Assembly (NCBI GenBank): GCA_010093605.1
Contig: MU004199.1
Span: 255,609 to 319,608, forward strand
Direction of reading: 5' to 3'
DNA from: Lophium mytilinum
Lineage: Eukaryota; Ascomycota; Dothideomycetes; Mytilinidiales; Mytilinidiaceae
Length of the DNA stretch: 64,000 nucleotides
This document shows positions 24,186-34,058 of the stretch, one piece after another. Positions within the stretch are counted from its first letter, which is position 1, and each line of letters opens with the position of its first letter. The position numbers were made by a program, and so were the translations under genes. Below the pieces are notes generated by a model that worked only from the letters and a program-made list of their open reading frames with translations, did not search any database and was not told the origin of the DNA.

Positions 24186-24413
24186 ACGTAGGTGATGGGG
24201 TTAGTACGGTGGAGGTAGTTTTTACGGTTTTTAGCGTCAAATGCGGGCCGATGCCTCCGGGTCTAGGATACGAGACATGTTAGCGAATTGTTTGCGCGAT
24301 CATGATGTGTAATACCACTGCCATACAAATTCTAGGCCCGGAGGCATCAGCCCGCAATCCGGCGCTAAAAACTGTAATATCTACCTCCACCGTAATAACC
24401 CCATCACTTACGT
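24186..24413. mobile_element. MITE, 228 bp, nearly full-length palindrome, TA duplication
   Basis: Left arm about 24186-24270 and right arm about 24332-24413 are inverted copies. Both outer ends read ACGTARGTGATGGGGTTA followed by TACGGTGGAGGTAG, GTTTTTAGCG and GATGCCTCCGGG. The element is flanked on both sides by TA (24184-24185 and 24414-24415), the usual target of Tc1/mariner-type transposases. It has no coding capacity. It lies about 170 bp after the MRP51 stop codon, so it may fall in the 3' untranslated region and fold into a long hairpin there. The arms differ at about a dozen sites, so it is not a very recent insertion. Confidence 0.85.
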
Positions 24414-24415
24414 TA

Positions 24416-25609
24416 TATCATACCCCTTTTTAATTTGATACTAAGACTGTAAGTTGGCCCTCTATATCCATATTAGAAACTCACGCAGCTGACTGCAGGT
24501 TTCATCCATAGCCGTCTCCAAGACACGTAGTTTGAGGAAACAGCATATCAGCATTTCTTACTCCAGAACGCATATATGCTTCCAGTTCTCGCCCTTACTT
24601 CATACATCCCCATTTCCATCCACATCCCCTCCGGAATCTACCGCAATGCTACGGACAGTATCACACGTTAGCACTAGAAAGCAGATGCTAGTTCGGACGG
24701 CACACGCTTCTGTGAAATAGTCAGTGGCACCTCGAATTAACCTCATCCTCATCGTTTCAGAGCCTTAAGTCACATCAGACCTTCCGTTCTAGGCTCTCGT
24801 TCGTGCGCTCTTTACCACTGTCTGCAGCCCTTCACCATATCCTTCCTTCACCGTATATGATAGAGGCTTTACATGCACCTAGCTTGCGTGAAGATAGATA
24901 GGGCGCTCGAATGGGGTATGGAGAGTTGGGAATGGTGTGAGGTACTTCGTATCATCGCTGATCAGCGAGATGGCGTGTTCAAGAACGCCTGGTTCACATG
25001 GATATTGAGAATTTCTTCTATCTCAGGTGGCTGTATGATCGAGCTATCACAAAGTGGTTCTTCAATTCCGCGAAGAGAAGTATTCCTCGCCCTAGGACCG
25101 TTTGAGGGCTCTGGCTCTGATGCTTACAGGTATTTGATAATTGAAGGAGGACCCCAATAGGTTCTGAAAACTCGGAAGATACTGTGAAACATCTCATACT
25201 ATGATTCACGTACGTGTCAAGCGTTGCCATCTGTACAGGTTTGCCAGCGTAAGGAGCACCTTAGGGGGATGCAGATATCGGGACGGCATGATCCCCCTAG
25301 AAGTGCGCGAAGGGCTATTGATATAAGGGTTCTTGGATGTAAGACGGGCGTCTGGTGTGGAAGAGCGTCCACGCAGAACTCGATGAGCACAGCCCAGCTA
25401 GCAGTAAGAATTGAGGAAAGCAGTTTCCAAATTGCAGAAATAGCTAACGTCTCAACATCGCTCTCGTTTCCATTCATCTCATTTTCATCGAACATTCCTC
25501 CAACGCTACTCATCACAATCCCTACCCTACAAAGCACCCCAGAATCTCTATACTCTCAACCAGCCCTCTCACCACCGACCCCAGCCGCCAATCCCAGTCC
25601 TTCTTCCGC
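24416..25609. other. Intergenic region between MITE and permease gene
   Basis: No repeat core and no frame with recognisable features were found. A plus-strand frame of 235 codons starting near 25224 is the antisense shadow of the permease last exon plus its 3' flank. The permease 3' end lies at the right border. Confidence 0.45.
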
Positions 25610-27312
25610 TCACACCCAATACCTAAACCGCACATCCTTCGCTCCACCAATCAACTCGCACTGCGGCGTGTCGCCCGGCTTCAGCGGCGTCTCCAAGCCC
25701 ATCTCGCGATCGCGCCGGCGATTCTCCCGCCGCATCCACAGCCCCAGCGCCAGCGTGATGATAATCGCCAGGCCCTGGAACGAGCCCGTGCCCGCGAGCG
25801 CCTGCGTGTACTTAGGGGCCCACTCCTCGCGGAACAGCTGCGCGGAGATGATCGAGCCGATAGAGGAAAACCCGACCATGACGCCCGTGATCATAGCTAT
25901 AACAGCGTTAGCCTTTCCGTTCCTCGTATAGTAGAGGACAGGGGGAGAAGAGTGAATGAGGGAAAAAGGGGGATGTCTTACCCCGCGAATTCTCATCGGT
26001 CTTGATGTTGTTATGCCACGAATGCACTAAACAACTCGGAATATACGTCCCCATACTCAGAAAAAAGGTCCCTGCGTAACTCGCGCCCCGGTCTTTCAAC
26101 GGATCCATCCCAGCCAGCATGAGGTACCCAACCATCGTAAACGTCAGCCCGATGCACAGATGCGTCGTGCGCTCGTGGAACCAATCACTCGAGTACGTCA
26201 GCAGCAGCGTAAATACGCACCCGACCAGGTTCGGCGCGACGGTGTACAAATTCGTTTTAATAACGCTGTACTTGAGCCGGCCGACGATCTGCGGGAGGAA
26301 AGTGCCGGTGGATTTGGTCGCGACGCCGTAGCTGATGCAGAGCAGCATGAAGGGCCACATGATGTGGTCGGTGAGGGCGCGCAGGCCGGTCGAGAGCGAG
26401 TACTGGCTGTTGACGACGGCGGTGGAGTCGACCATGAGGCGCGTGCGCGCGGCCTGCTTCTCGTCCGCCGTGAGCCACTTGCAGTCCGAGGGCGAGTTTG
26501 GGATCAGCCAGAAGGAGATGCTGCCCCAGACGAGCGTCATGGCGCCTTCGATCAAGAACAGGATTTTCCACCCCTTGATGTCGCCGTTGATCTGGAACAC
26601 GCCGTACGAGATCAGCCCCGTGAAGGCGCCGGCGATGGTGGCTGTGCCGTAGAAGACGGCGGTGCGGAAGGCCAGCTCGTCGCGCTTGTAGAATAGCGTC
26701 AGGTAGAAGATGCAGCCGCTGAAGAAGCCGGATTGGAAGCAGGAGATTAGCAGACGGCAGGTTAGGATGCCGGCGTAGTTGGTGACGGTGGATTGGCACA
26801 TCGAGACGATGCCCCAGCCGAAGAGGAGGCAGGGGATTACGCGGCGCCCGCCGTAGCGTTTCACCATCATAGTTTGGACGGGTTCGAGGAGCACGAAGGG
26901 GACATTGATTAGGGTCATCATGGTGCTGTATTGCTCGCCGTGCAGGTGGAGGTCTTTGTCCATGCCGTCGGTCTGGGGAATATGTGAGTTTAACGTATGA
27001 GGTTGCTGGGCCTGGGACACACCTTTGCGTTTCCGATATTGCCACCGGTTGTGTAGCGACAGAAGTACCTGAAAGAGTCAGTTGGTTCTGTGTATGAATC
27101 TAATCCAGAACGACTCACATGATGGCTAAAACAGGAAGCAGATACATGTCCAACTTCCGCACATACGACTTCTCCGCAACAGGGTCGATGAAAAGCGTCT
27201 CCGAGACTTGTCCAGACTTGTCGGTCGCACTGTCGTTGTCCGTAGCCGCCCTCCTCACATCGATAGACACCTTCTTCTCGTCACCCAACTCGGCATCGTG
27301 GGCTCTCTCCAT
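25610..27312 (-). CDS. MFS permease, allantoate/anion:cation symporter family
   Basis: Four exons: 27119-27312, 27023-27068, 25982-26972 and 25610-25896. Introns of 50, 50 and 85 nt have GTGAGT, GTGTGT and GTAAGA donors and CAG, CAG and TAG acceptors. All phases agree, giving 505 residues. A hydrophilic N-terminus precedes TM1 (LDMYLLPVLAIMYFCRY) and the family block GGNIGNAK. TM2-TM6 follow, with the PSDCKWLTADEK loop, and a second bundle of six segments. Dal5-type permeases carry allantoate, ureidosuccinate, vitamins or dipeptides with protons across the plasma membrane; the substrate cannot be told here. The residues before NIGNAK are TTGG, where most relatives carry an acidic or basic pair (Asp-Arg/Lys). 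The C-terminal tail ends in VRFRYWV. A TATA-like box lies about 115 bp upstream. Confidence 0.88.
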
Positions 27313-27423
27313 GGTAGCTGTTGGTGACTGACTGAAATAGAAAGTAAGGAAAAGTCGTACGAAGATGTTTCGGTAATGCAGAAGTTCCTGTTCGACAATT
27401 CCAGAGAGTCGAAGACTTGGCCT

Positions 27424-27431
27424 CTTTTATG
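27424..27431 (-). promoter_or_regulatory. TATA-like box of the permease gene
   Basis: Read on the minus strand this is CATAAAAG, 112-119 bp before the start codon at 27312. No other TATA-like word lies nearer to the start. Confidence 0.45.
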
Positions 27432-28417
27432 CACCCATCCCTCTTCAGCCGTATCCCTCCCTCACATCCCTCACCGTGTTGTTAGCAATGGTGGGGGCGG
27501 CTGATATGCACGAGATAATTCCCAGTGTTCCTGCATGCCAATCGACATGGGTTATCGTATCCGATTGTGTGGGCTGGCGTGCGGAGATCTGGTCTGGTAT
27601 CTGTATCTGGGCGTTATCGGCACGTGCTGATCTGATAGAAGAGCTTAACGGATGATTCGAGCCCAGACTTTTGTTTGTAGAGCTAGCCTGGGAGTAGGAT
27701 GGTGTCATGTCAGTTCCCCGGGACTGTCTAGCACGGAGAGTGTGGAGGGAGGGGGTGGTGCACGAGTCGTGAGGAGCTACCCATGTGATTGCTCCGAGAG
27801 GAAGGGTGAGGCTCTGAAGGTTCGGTCTTTTGGGACGAAGGCCTGGATTGCATATGGCTTTCATAGTGACCATCGAGCTCGTAGACAATTTCCTCATTTT
27901 AGGGTTAGAAGAGATGCTAAATGCGAGAAGAGGGAGGGGAGGTGGTATGATATTATACACGGACTAACTCCAATAATGACAGCAGCGCAACACTTTTGTG
28001 GACCTTCGACCACGCAACACAGGATGCATAACCTGAAATAGTCATTGTATGTCCTACTAAAACACATCTATACCTGACCTCAACTACAGAGAAGTCGTAA
28101 AGGGTACAACATGGGAAACTCCATGATGATGGGGACTCGGTTTACTAAGCGAGCGTACCATTCATGCACTAGCCAAAGTCAATGGGGTCTTCGTTGGCAG
28201 ACGATTCGTTACTCCTTATTTCCACCAATCCTTTTGTGTTGGTTATCGTGTGGCGCTCTGCCAAGGCCCTTTTGCATGGAGACGGCTTTCAATCCCCGAC
28301 GTGAGATGTAGAATTTAGGTTATCTTAGCCAAGCTTGGGGAACGCTAGTCATAGCTAGGCTGTGAGCTAGGGTATAGATTATGCGCTTACTGGAAAGGGG
28401 AGTCGTGAAGCTCAGTT

Positions 28418-28573
28418 ATGAATCTTGAAATAGTAGCGACTCCATTAAAGCAGTTCATGGTTGTTTTGGACGGCGAGATATTTCGGGCAGCGGTTTTGGA
28501 AGGCACCGTGATTGAAGACGGCTCGGTCCTTGCACTTGAAGTCATTGCTACAGACTGTTCTTCAGACAAGTAG
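28418..28573 (+). CDS. Small open frame, possible gene fragment
   Basis: 51 codons from an ATG. The peptide has an alternating hydrophobic/charged pattern (IVATPLKQFMVVLDGEIFRA, then a run of Val/Leu/Glu) that looks like a real beta-rich domain, not chance translation. A second coding-like frame follows at about 28690-28905 with MAAKLADIGPMDIILRQVSG at its start. Together they may be two pieces of one decayed or spliced gene. I recognise no family and found no splice pair that joins them cleanly. Confidence 0.25.
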   Translation: MNLEIVATPLKQFMVVLDGEIFRAAVLEGTVIEDGSVLALEVIATDCSSDK

Positions 28574-28971
28574 GGTACGTACGGAATAGTAGTCTACTCC
28601 GTGTCGCTAGCGAAGACTGCAGCCACCCTGCCTTCACAAGGGTCCCGAGTCAGCATACAGGAAGGGCTAGCCCCTCCAAGTCAGACTTGATGGCTGCCAA
28701 GTTGGCTGACATTGGTCCGATGGATATCATTTTGCGCCAAGTCTCTGGCCTTGGGAAAATCATGTCCGGACAGGAAGCAAGTAGCCCTCTTCTCTCTCCA
28801 CCTATTGTTGAGCTCCCCACCTTTGCTCTCACGGATTCTAGCCTCGAGCTGGATGCTTTCCGCAAAGTCCCTACTGCAGTCCTATCAGATCCCCGCTGCA
28901 GCTGAACCGGAGGTAGGTCGCAGAGAAGCAGGCGCCACTCTCCTTTAACCCGTGAGTACCATTACACCCCA

Positions 28972-29393
28972 CGCTAGGCAGAAAAAAAGTGGCACACTCA
29001 AGCAATCCAGCACCGTCTGAGGTGGCTTGGAGAGTTATCAGGCTTCCCAAAGCTGGTATTTCATAAGTAGTAACAGCATGCTGGAGGACCTCTAACGGTA
29101 CTAAACAAGCATAGAAGTATTAGAAATATCTCACAGATTTGTAGACTTAATATCTACTACTAGTTACCCACCACGCTCTCTTACGGCTATTCTACCTAGT
29201 AGTTACAGTAGGCGCTCCGGTCTGCCACTGCTTGGAGTGCCTTAACATGTTTCCTCATAGCCCAAAGTTAAGAGTTTCTAATTTTAAAACTTGCATTGAA
29301 GCACTCCAAGCAGTGGCAGACATGTGTAGAATACACCCGACCGCACACGACAGAGTGCTTGCTGAGTGTGCCACTTTTTTCATGCCCAGCGAG
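28972..29393. mobile_element. Non-autonomous TIR element, about 420 bp
   Basis: Terminal inverted repeats of about 28 bp: the left end reads CGCTAGGCAGAAAAAAAGTG and continues GCACACTCA. The right end reads the same in reverse complement, with CGCTGGGCATG before the A-run. An 18-bp part (28983-29000 against 29363-29380) is perfect. The heptamer CACCCCA stands directly outside both ends (28965-28971 and 29394-29400) and is a candidate target duplication, of the 7-8 bp size used by hAT-like and some other transposases. Inside, a perfect 21-bp inverted repeat (29220-29240 / 29301-29321) contains the dispersed repeat core. The middle (29085-29190) is AT-rich and RIP-like. No protein is encoded. 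Confidence 0.75.
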
Positions 29394-29713
29394 CACCCCA
29401 CCTTTGTTTGCGATCCATCTTTAATCTGAGAGTAATTATTCAGCACTATTCTCCTGCTTAAAGGTCCAAGGGTGGGTTTGTACAGCCAAGTCCGTCGATT
29501 GGACAGCCATCTTGCGCTTCGAGAGTGGGGATTTCACGTTCGCCTTCCAAGCTCTGGTGTTGGGTAAGCACCTCCTCTGTAGATGGGGACATTGTAGTGA
29601 CTTAAGAACGAAAAACAAGAAGTTGGTGTTGACGTACTCTAAATTTGACGTCTAACAGAACTATCCCTTGCTCGTTTTCAAGACCTTGATCTAACAACAA
29701 CAATATCAACACA

Positions 29714-30905
29714 ATGACCTACGCCGGAGCATTCGACAAGGGCGACCACATTGATACCGGAATCGGTGGCGCGCGCAAGATCAATCTAGATGCGAAGCAG
29801 GGCGATGGCGTTTTCTCCGAGATCCCAGTCATCGATCTGACGGATGCGGCGTCTCCGTCCTTGGAGGCCCGGAAGAAGGTCGCTCAAGAGATATACGATG
29901 CCTGTGTGAACGTGGGTTTCTTCTACATCAAGAATCACGGTGTGCCAGATGAAGTCATCAAGACCGTTAAGAATGAAGCGAAACGTTTCTTTCATGATTT
30001 GTCGGAGGACGATAAGATGGAGCTTGACATCTCTAAGAACACGGAGTTCTACGGGTATGCTCCCATCAAAGCCAAGCTAAGCGATGGGCAAGTCAAGAAG
30101 CGTGAGTAACTCTTAGACATCGACTGTTCCGGGATTCACTGCTTACATATGGTCTCAGGGATGTTCGAATCCATCAACTTTGGCTATGAGCCGTTAATGG
30201 ACCCAGGCGCATCGGGTACGGTGGACAACGGGCCAAGCTTCTGGCCGGCTGAAGAGAAGCTCCCAAACTTCAAAGAAAACGTAGGGAAATACTACTCTTC
30301 AGTGATGTCTCTATCGCGACAGCTGCTCCACCTCTTCGCTCTCGGCCTCGATCTGGAAGAAACCTTTTTCGACCAGTTCTGCAAGCGCCCTGGTGTTCTC
30401 CTGAAGCTGAATCATTATCCCGCCGCGGTGCCTGACAGCGCCGATAACGCTGGAATCGCTGCCCACAGCGATCTCGAGAGTACGTTCCCGAGCTCAATCC
30501 CTCCGCGTTGAATCTGTATTGATCATCGCAGGCTTCACCATACTGCTTCAAGACGACGTAAAGTCGCTCGAGGTTCTCTCTAAAGACGGTACCTGGATCT
30601 CAGCGGATCCCATCCCAGGCACCTTTGTCGTGAACATTGGCGATGCAATGAGCATGTGGACGAACGACCTTTTCCTTAGCACCATCCATCGCGCCTACAA
30701 CAAGGAAGGCAAGGTCAGGTACTCTGTCCCTTTCTTCTTTGGTGCGGACTATGATGCCGTTATGGAAACGCTGCCGAGTTGTGTTGATGAGGCGAGGCCG
30801 CTGAAGTATAAGCCTATTACTGCTGGAGCGCATGTGAGGATGAGGTTGAATATGACGTATCCGAAACAAAAGGAGGAGGCTCAGCCGGAAGGTATCAAAA
30901 CTTGA
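29714..30905 (+). CDS. 2-oxoglutarate/Fe(II)-dependent dioxygenase
   Basis: Three exons: 29714-30101, 30159-30479 and 30532-30905. Introns of 57 nt (GTGAGT...CTCAG) and 52 nt (GTACGT...CGCAG) keep phase, giving 360 residues. The N-terminal half holds the plant-type DIOX_N block (IPVIDLTD, then GFFYIKNHGVP at about residues 72-82). The catalytic half has the iron triad His232-x-Asp234...His289 and the co-substrate pair Arg299-x-Ser301 in RYSVPFF. The family (isopenicillin N synthase/flavanone hydroxylase-like) oxidises small molecules with oxygen and 2-oxoglutarate. The substrate is unknown, and no biosynthetic cluster genes flank it apart from the permease 2.4 kb away. Length and motifs are complete, so it should be active. 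The protein should be cytosolic, since no signal peptide is seen. Confidence 0.9.
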
Positions 30906-31189
30906 AGAACCGACACCTGCAGAAAAGAGGCGGAAGGATGACCATGGTGCATTACTGATATAAAAGGAAGAAGGTTGACACTGATTTGGCATCGGGCTTT
31001 CTTTTGGAACTTGTACGTATGTTCGTGATGAGATACTCTGACGGCATTTGGTAGTCGTCACCTCGAAATCGAGACTTCTGGGAACATGTTCAATCACCAA
31101 TGCAACTAGTCCTTTTACTTGAAATTAAGGTCTAACGTCTTTTCCTTCTTGTACGTGATTGACACGAGTCTTGTGCGAGCTGTACAGTG

Positions 31190-31365
31190 ACAAGCCCTAG
31201 TCTATGCACTCTGGTTCGCCGATACTTGGGGTGCCCTCCATAGCATTCCGAAGGTTGAAAGGTGATGTCAATTTCTCAGCCGCGCAGATTACACTGCTTC
31301 TTGACTAGCGGCCTATTGAGTAGCCAGGCCACCCCTTACGTTGGTGTCGATTGAGCAAGATTGGA
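31190..31365 (+). repeat. Dispersed repeat copy A, next to F-box gene 1
   Basis: Matches 37812-37992 in the same orientation. Shared landmarks in order are CACAAG/GACAAG, TCTA, GCAC...CTGGTTCGCC, ACTTGGGGTGCC-like core, TTTGACTA/CTTGACTA, AGCAGCCAGGCYACCCC, GGTGTCRAKT and a final TGGAGCC. It ends about 25 bp before the stop codon of the minus-strand F-box-like gene. Confidence 0.65.
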
Positions 31366-31390
31366 GCCAAAAAGCCGTCACCTGGCACCC

Positions 31391-32846
31391 CTAGGCCAAC
31401 AAATCTGCCTTCTTGAAACCTTCGTATTCAGGTCCCCTCTCATTCCACCACTCGCTCTCCTCTTTCCCTTCAAGGTTCACCCAGATCGGCTTCTGCGAAT
31501 GCATACTCCCACCATGACCAGTACGCGGTCTCGGTTTCCTCACGCTGTGGCCTTCCGGCCACTCGTACCCCACCGTATCAAGCCATTGCTCCGACGTCGC
31601 CGACGTATGATCCCAGTGTCTGTCCACCGTCATAATCATCTCTTCCACTTCTGTCCCAGGTGTCCTGCGCATATACACACGAATGTCACAAGCACACCCA
31701 AAGACTCGCGGGCGGGAACCTGGCAGTCCCCAGTCAATCATCTCACAGTCCATGCTTGCCGCATCCGATATCCACGCCCCCTGTGCGGGCGTAAAGTCCA
31801 CCTCGTCGGTCAATCGGTGGTGCCATTGCAAACACGCCGGGTTGCCCACACGATCATGCGTGCATCCGCGCTCCTCTTTCCGCCACCACTTCAGTAAACC
31901 GCTGTTCCTCTCCTTCACTAACATGCCGACGAGGTTCTGGATGATGGGGTCGCACAGGCTAAGGTGCGGACAGAGTGGTTCGTCGAACGTCGCCAGCACT
32001 TCTTTGAGCGCGGCCATGTCGATTATGTCTCCCTTTGATACACTCGCCAGTGAGAACGCAGTCTCGGCATACACCCTCGCTGAACCCCATAATTTTGGGC
32101 ATTTGCGCAGCGATTCGGGCCAGTGTGGGGCGGCGTGGCTGGTATCTTGACACTGGAAGCCGCGGGATGTGAGGCCCTTCTGGACTTCGTCGTATGTGAA
32201 GCTGTGGTGCGCGCAGAGTCTGACTTTCCCTCCCATGGGGACGCAGCGACGACGTAAGGAGTTGGGCGAGGCGCGTTGGTCGGCGGAAAAGAGAGACGCG
32301 GGGTGCCGGGTATGGCAGGCGCTGCACCATATACGCATTCCGGGCTTCACTGGTTGAGCCTTGTCCAACTCTGCGATTTCCGGGCTATGCTCATTAAGTG
32401 GGAAGAAGCCGGCCGGCGGGACGAAGACGTGCGAGAGGCGTTGCGAGGTTTGGCGGAGGAGGAGCTTGGCGTATGGTGATAGATGGGTTCCAGTCATAAG
32501 GAGGATTTCGTTCGGTAGTTGGTAAAGGGGTGTTGCGGCATTGTGGATAGCAGCCTCTTGCTGTTTAAAATACCATTTTGGCTTTGTTATACGCTGGAGA
32601 AGGCTTGGGCCTCCTCTAGAGACTTGGGATCCTTGCACTGTGGGCTGCTGGAGAAGTTGTGTGCCTGGTCGCATGAGGCAGGAAAGAACCGAGGAAATCC
32701 TCCGATATGCACGCCAAAGGATGTTAGGAGGCGTTTTGGGTGAAGCATCGGGAGAGTCCTGATGATTTACAAAGAGTAGTAAGCATAAACGTGTGCGTAT
32801 TGAGAACTTGGGAAGAATTACATACTGTTGGCGTTGCATCTGACAT
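31391..32846 (-). CDS. F-box-like, Cys/His-rich protein 1 (paralogue pair)
   Basis: Two exons: 32826-32846 (seven codons, MSDATPT) and 31391-32758, giving 462 residues. The 67-nt intron has a GTATGT donor and an ATCAG acceptor in phase 0. The paralogue at 34.1-35.5 kb has an intron at the same place, which is why I prefer this start to the unspliced one at 32839 or the upstream ATG at 32924. An F-box-like segment, LYQLPNEILLMTGTHLSPYA, follows a KQQEAAIHNA motif. The rest carries many conserved Cys and His residues: WCSACHTRH, RLCAHH, CPHLSLCDPII, CLQWH, FGCACDIRV. These may bind metal. F-box proteins link substrates to Skp1-Cullin ubiquitin ligases; fungal-specific expansions like this one are common, and their targets are unknown. 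Confidence 0.75.
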
Positions 32847-33289
32847 ATCTGTCATACAAATGCCTACTTCCTTGGGCGCAGTGGCTGGTGTTGAACATTT
32901 CATGTCGGCAATCGATTTTAGCAATGTTTTTGAGAAGGCGAGGGTGCAGATTTCAGTAGTTTACGCGGTGTCTTATAGTTCGATTTATTGAGTTAAGTGT
33001 GACGTGTCGCCTTTGACATCACATCTGGTTATCGTATATGCTACCATGGTAAGTATGCTTGTATACCCTGGAAATCTTCGTTCTGCTAAGCTTTCGTGGA
33101 GCCAGAAATGGATGTAAGTCACGAGACACGGCCACTGCAACCAATCTACCACTACTCAGGTACGCTATGGCTATTGGCCCACTAACTACCTCCTAAGTAG
33201 CTTGTTAGGTTAAACCCATCGAATCGCATCGCTCAGGCCTTGTTCTTATTTGAGAAGTACTTCATCGAATATAATCGACCCAATGGAAA
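32847..33289. other. Short intergenic space upstream of F-box gene 1
   Basis: It holds the 5' region of F-box-like gene 1. No repeat core and no other frame of interest were seen. Confidence 0.4.
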
Positions 33290-33500
33290 TATCAGGTGAT
33301 ATCCACGTGCAAATTCGACCACCGCCTTCCAATACTGACCAAGCAGTATAAAGGCCAGGCCTCACAACAAATCCTATGCTCTCCACAGATTCTGGGGCAT
33401 GGTCTTTGGGTAGGTGGTTAAACGCGACATGGCAAACAGCGCCATGGAGAAATTGAACTAGTGCAGAGAAGACGTTCGATGACTGTGGATCAACAACTGA
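33290..33500 (+). promoter_or_regulatory. Duplicated promoter-and-start module, copy 1
   Basis: The order is AAATATC, CACGTG (33304), CGACCACCGCCT, AAGCAGTATAAA (TATA at 33347-33352) and then ATGACTGTGGATCAACAAC at 33479. The same series occurs on the minus strand at 41345-41140, and a looser version on the plus strand near 44725-44880. Spacing from TATA to ATG is about 130 bp. It reads as the promoter and first codons of a duplicated gene family. Confidence 0.6.
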
Positions 33501-33631
33501 AGAAGCCTTTTCTTATGGGAATTGGAGTGGGTTTGGAGCTTTGGAGGCACTTGATGATACAGCGTACGATTGAGCGCGGTAGTGAAGAGTGGCGTCTCAT
33601 GAGGGAGATAGAGGTCATCATCGTCAGATAG
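33479..33631 (+). CDS. Small ORF after the duplicated promoter module
   Basis: 50 codons starting MTVDQQLKKPFLMGIG and ending REIEVIIVR. The first six codons are identical in sequence to those of the minus-strand relic at 41164. A TATA box stands 127 bp upstream. The peptide is amphipathic with many charged residues and resembles coding sequence, but no family is recognised and the frame is short, so this may be a truncated gene. Confidence 0.35.
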   Translation: MTVDQQLKKPFLMGIGVGLELWRHLMIQRTIERGSEEWRLMREIEVIIVR

Positions 33632-34058
33632 GCCACGCCCTCGCTCCATTGGTAGTCATCCTGCATGGTTTTCAACGACACCCGACCGCCCCATTTTCTA
33701 TACCCGCGTTACTGTTTATAATCTCCATCTTTCCTCTGCAGCTACCACCACGCTGCTGAGTGTCTATAGTCTCTCATTGGTCTAGGTCTCGCTGCATAGT
33801 TTATTCTAGGTCCTAGAGGACGTCGATGAGAAAGATATTATCGAGTAAGGGGTCGAGAGAAATCTTAACACCTCTCGAAAGGCCATTGCACGTGTAGTTC
33901 ACATGACCCACGTGCTGGAAACCGACGATGGAGTCTCAATCTGATAACCTGCTACCTACTCTGGCAGTCTTTCGAACAGTAATCCATCCAAGAGTAATCC
34001 ATCCACGCCTCAATGCGTCAATCGACCGGCCGGTCAATCCGCACCTAGTTAATCAAGT
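33632..34058. other. Intergenic region between the two F-box genes
   Basis: Two CACGTG hexamers lie at about 33889 and 33921. From 33975 to 34020 the near-duplicate words AGTAATCCATCCA occur twice. No frame of interest. Confidence 0.35.

Noticed and set aside
26257-27045. 262-codon frame overlapping the permease on the same strand
   Set aside because: Arg/His/Pro-rich shadow in another frame of the GC-rich permease exon.
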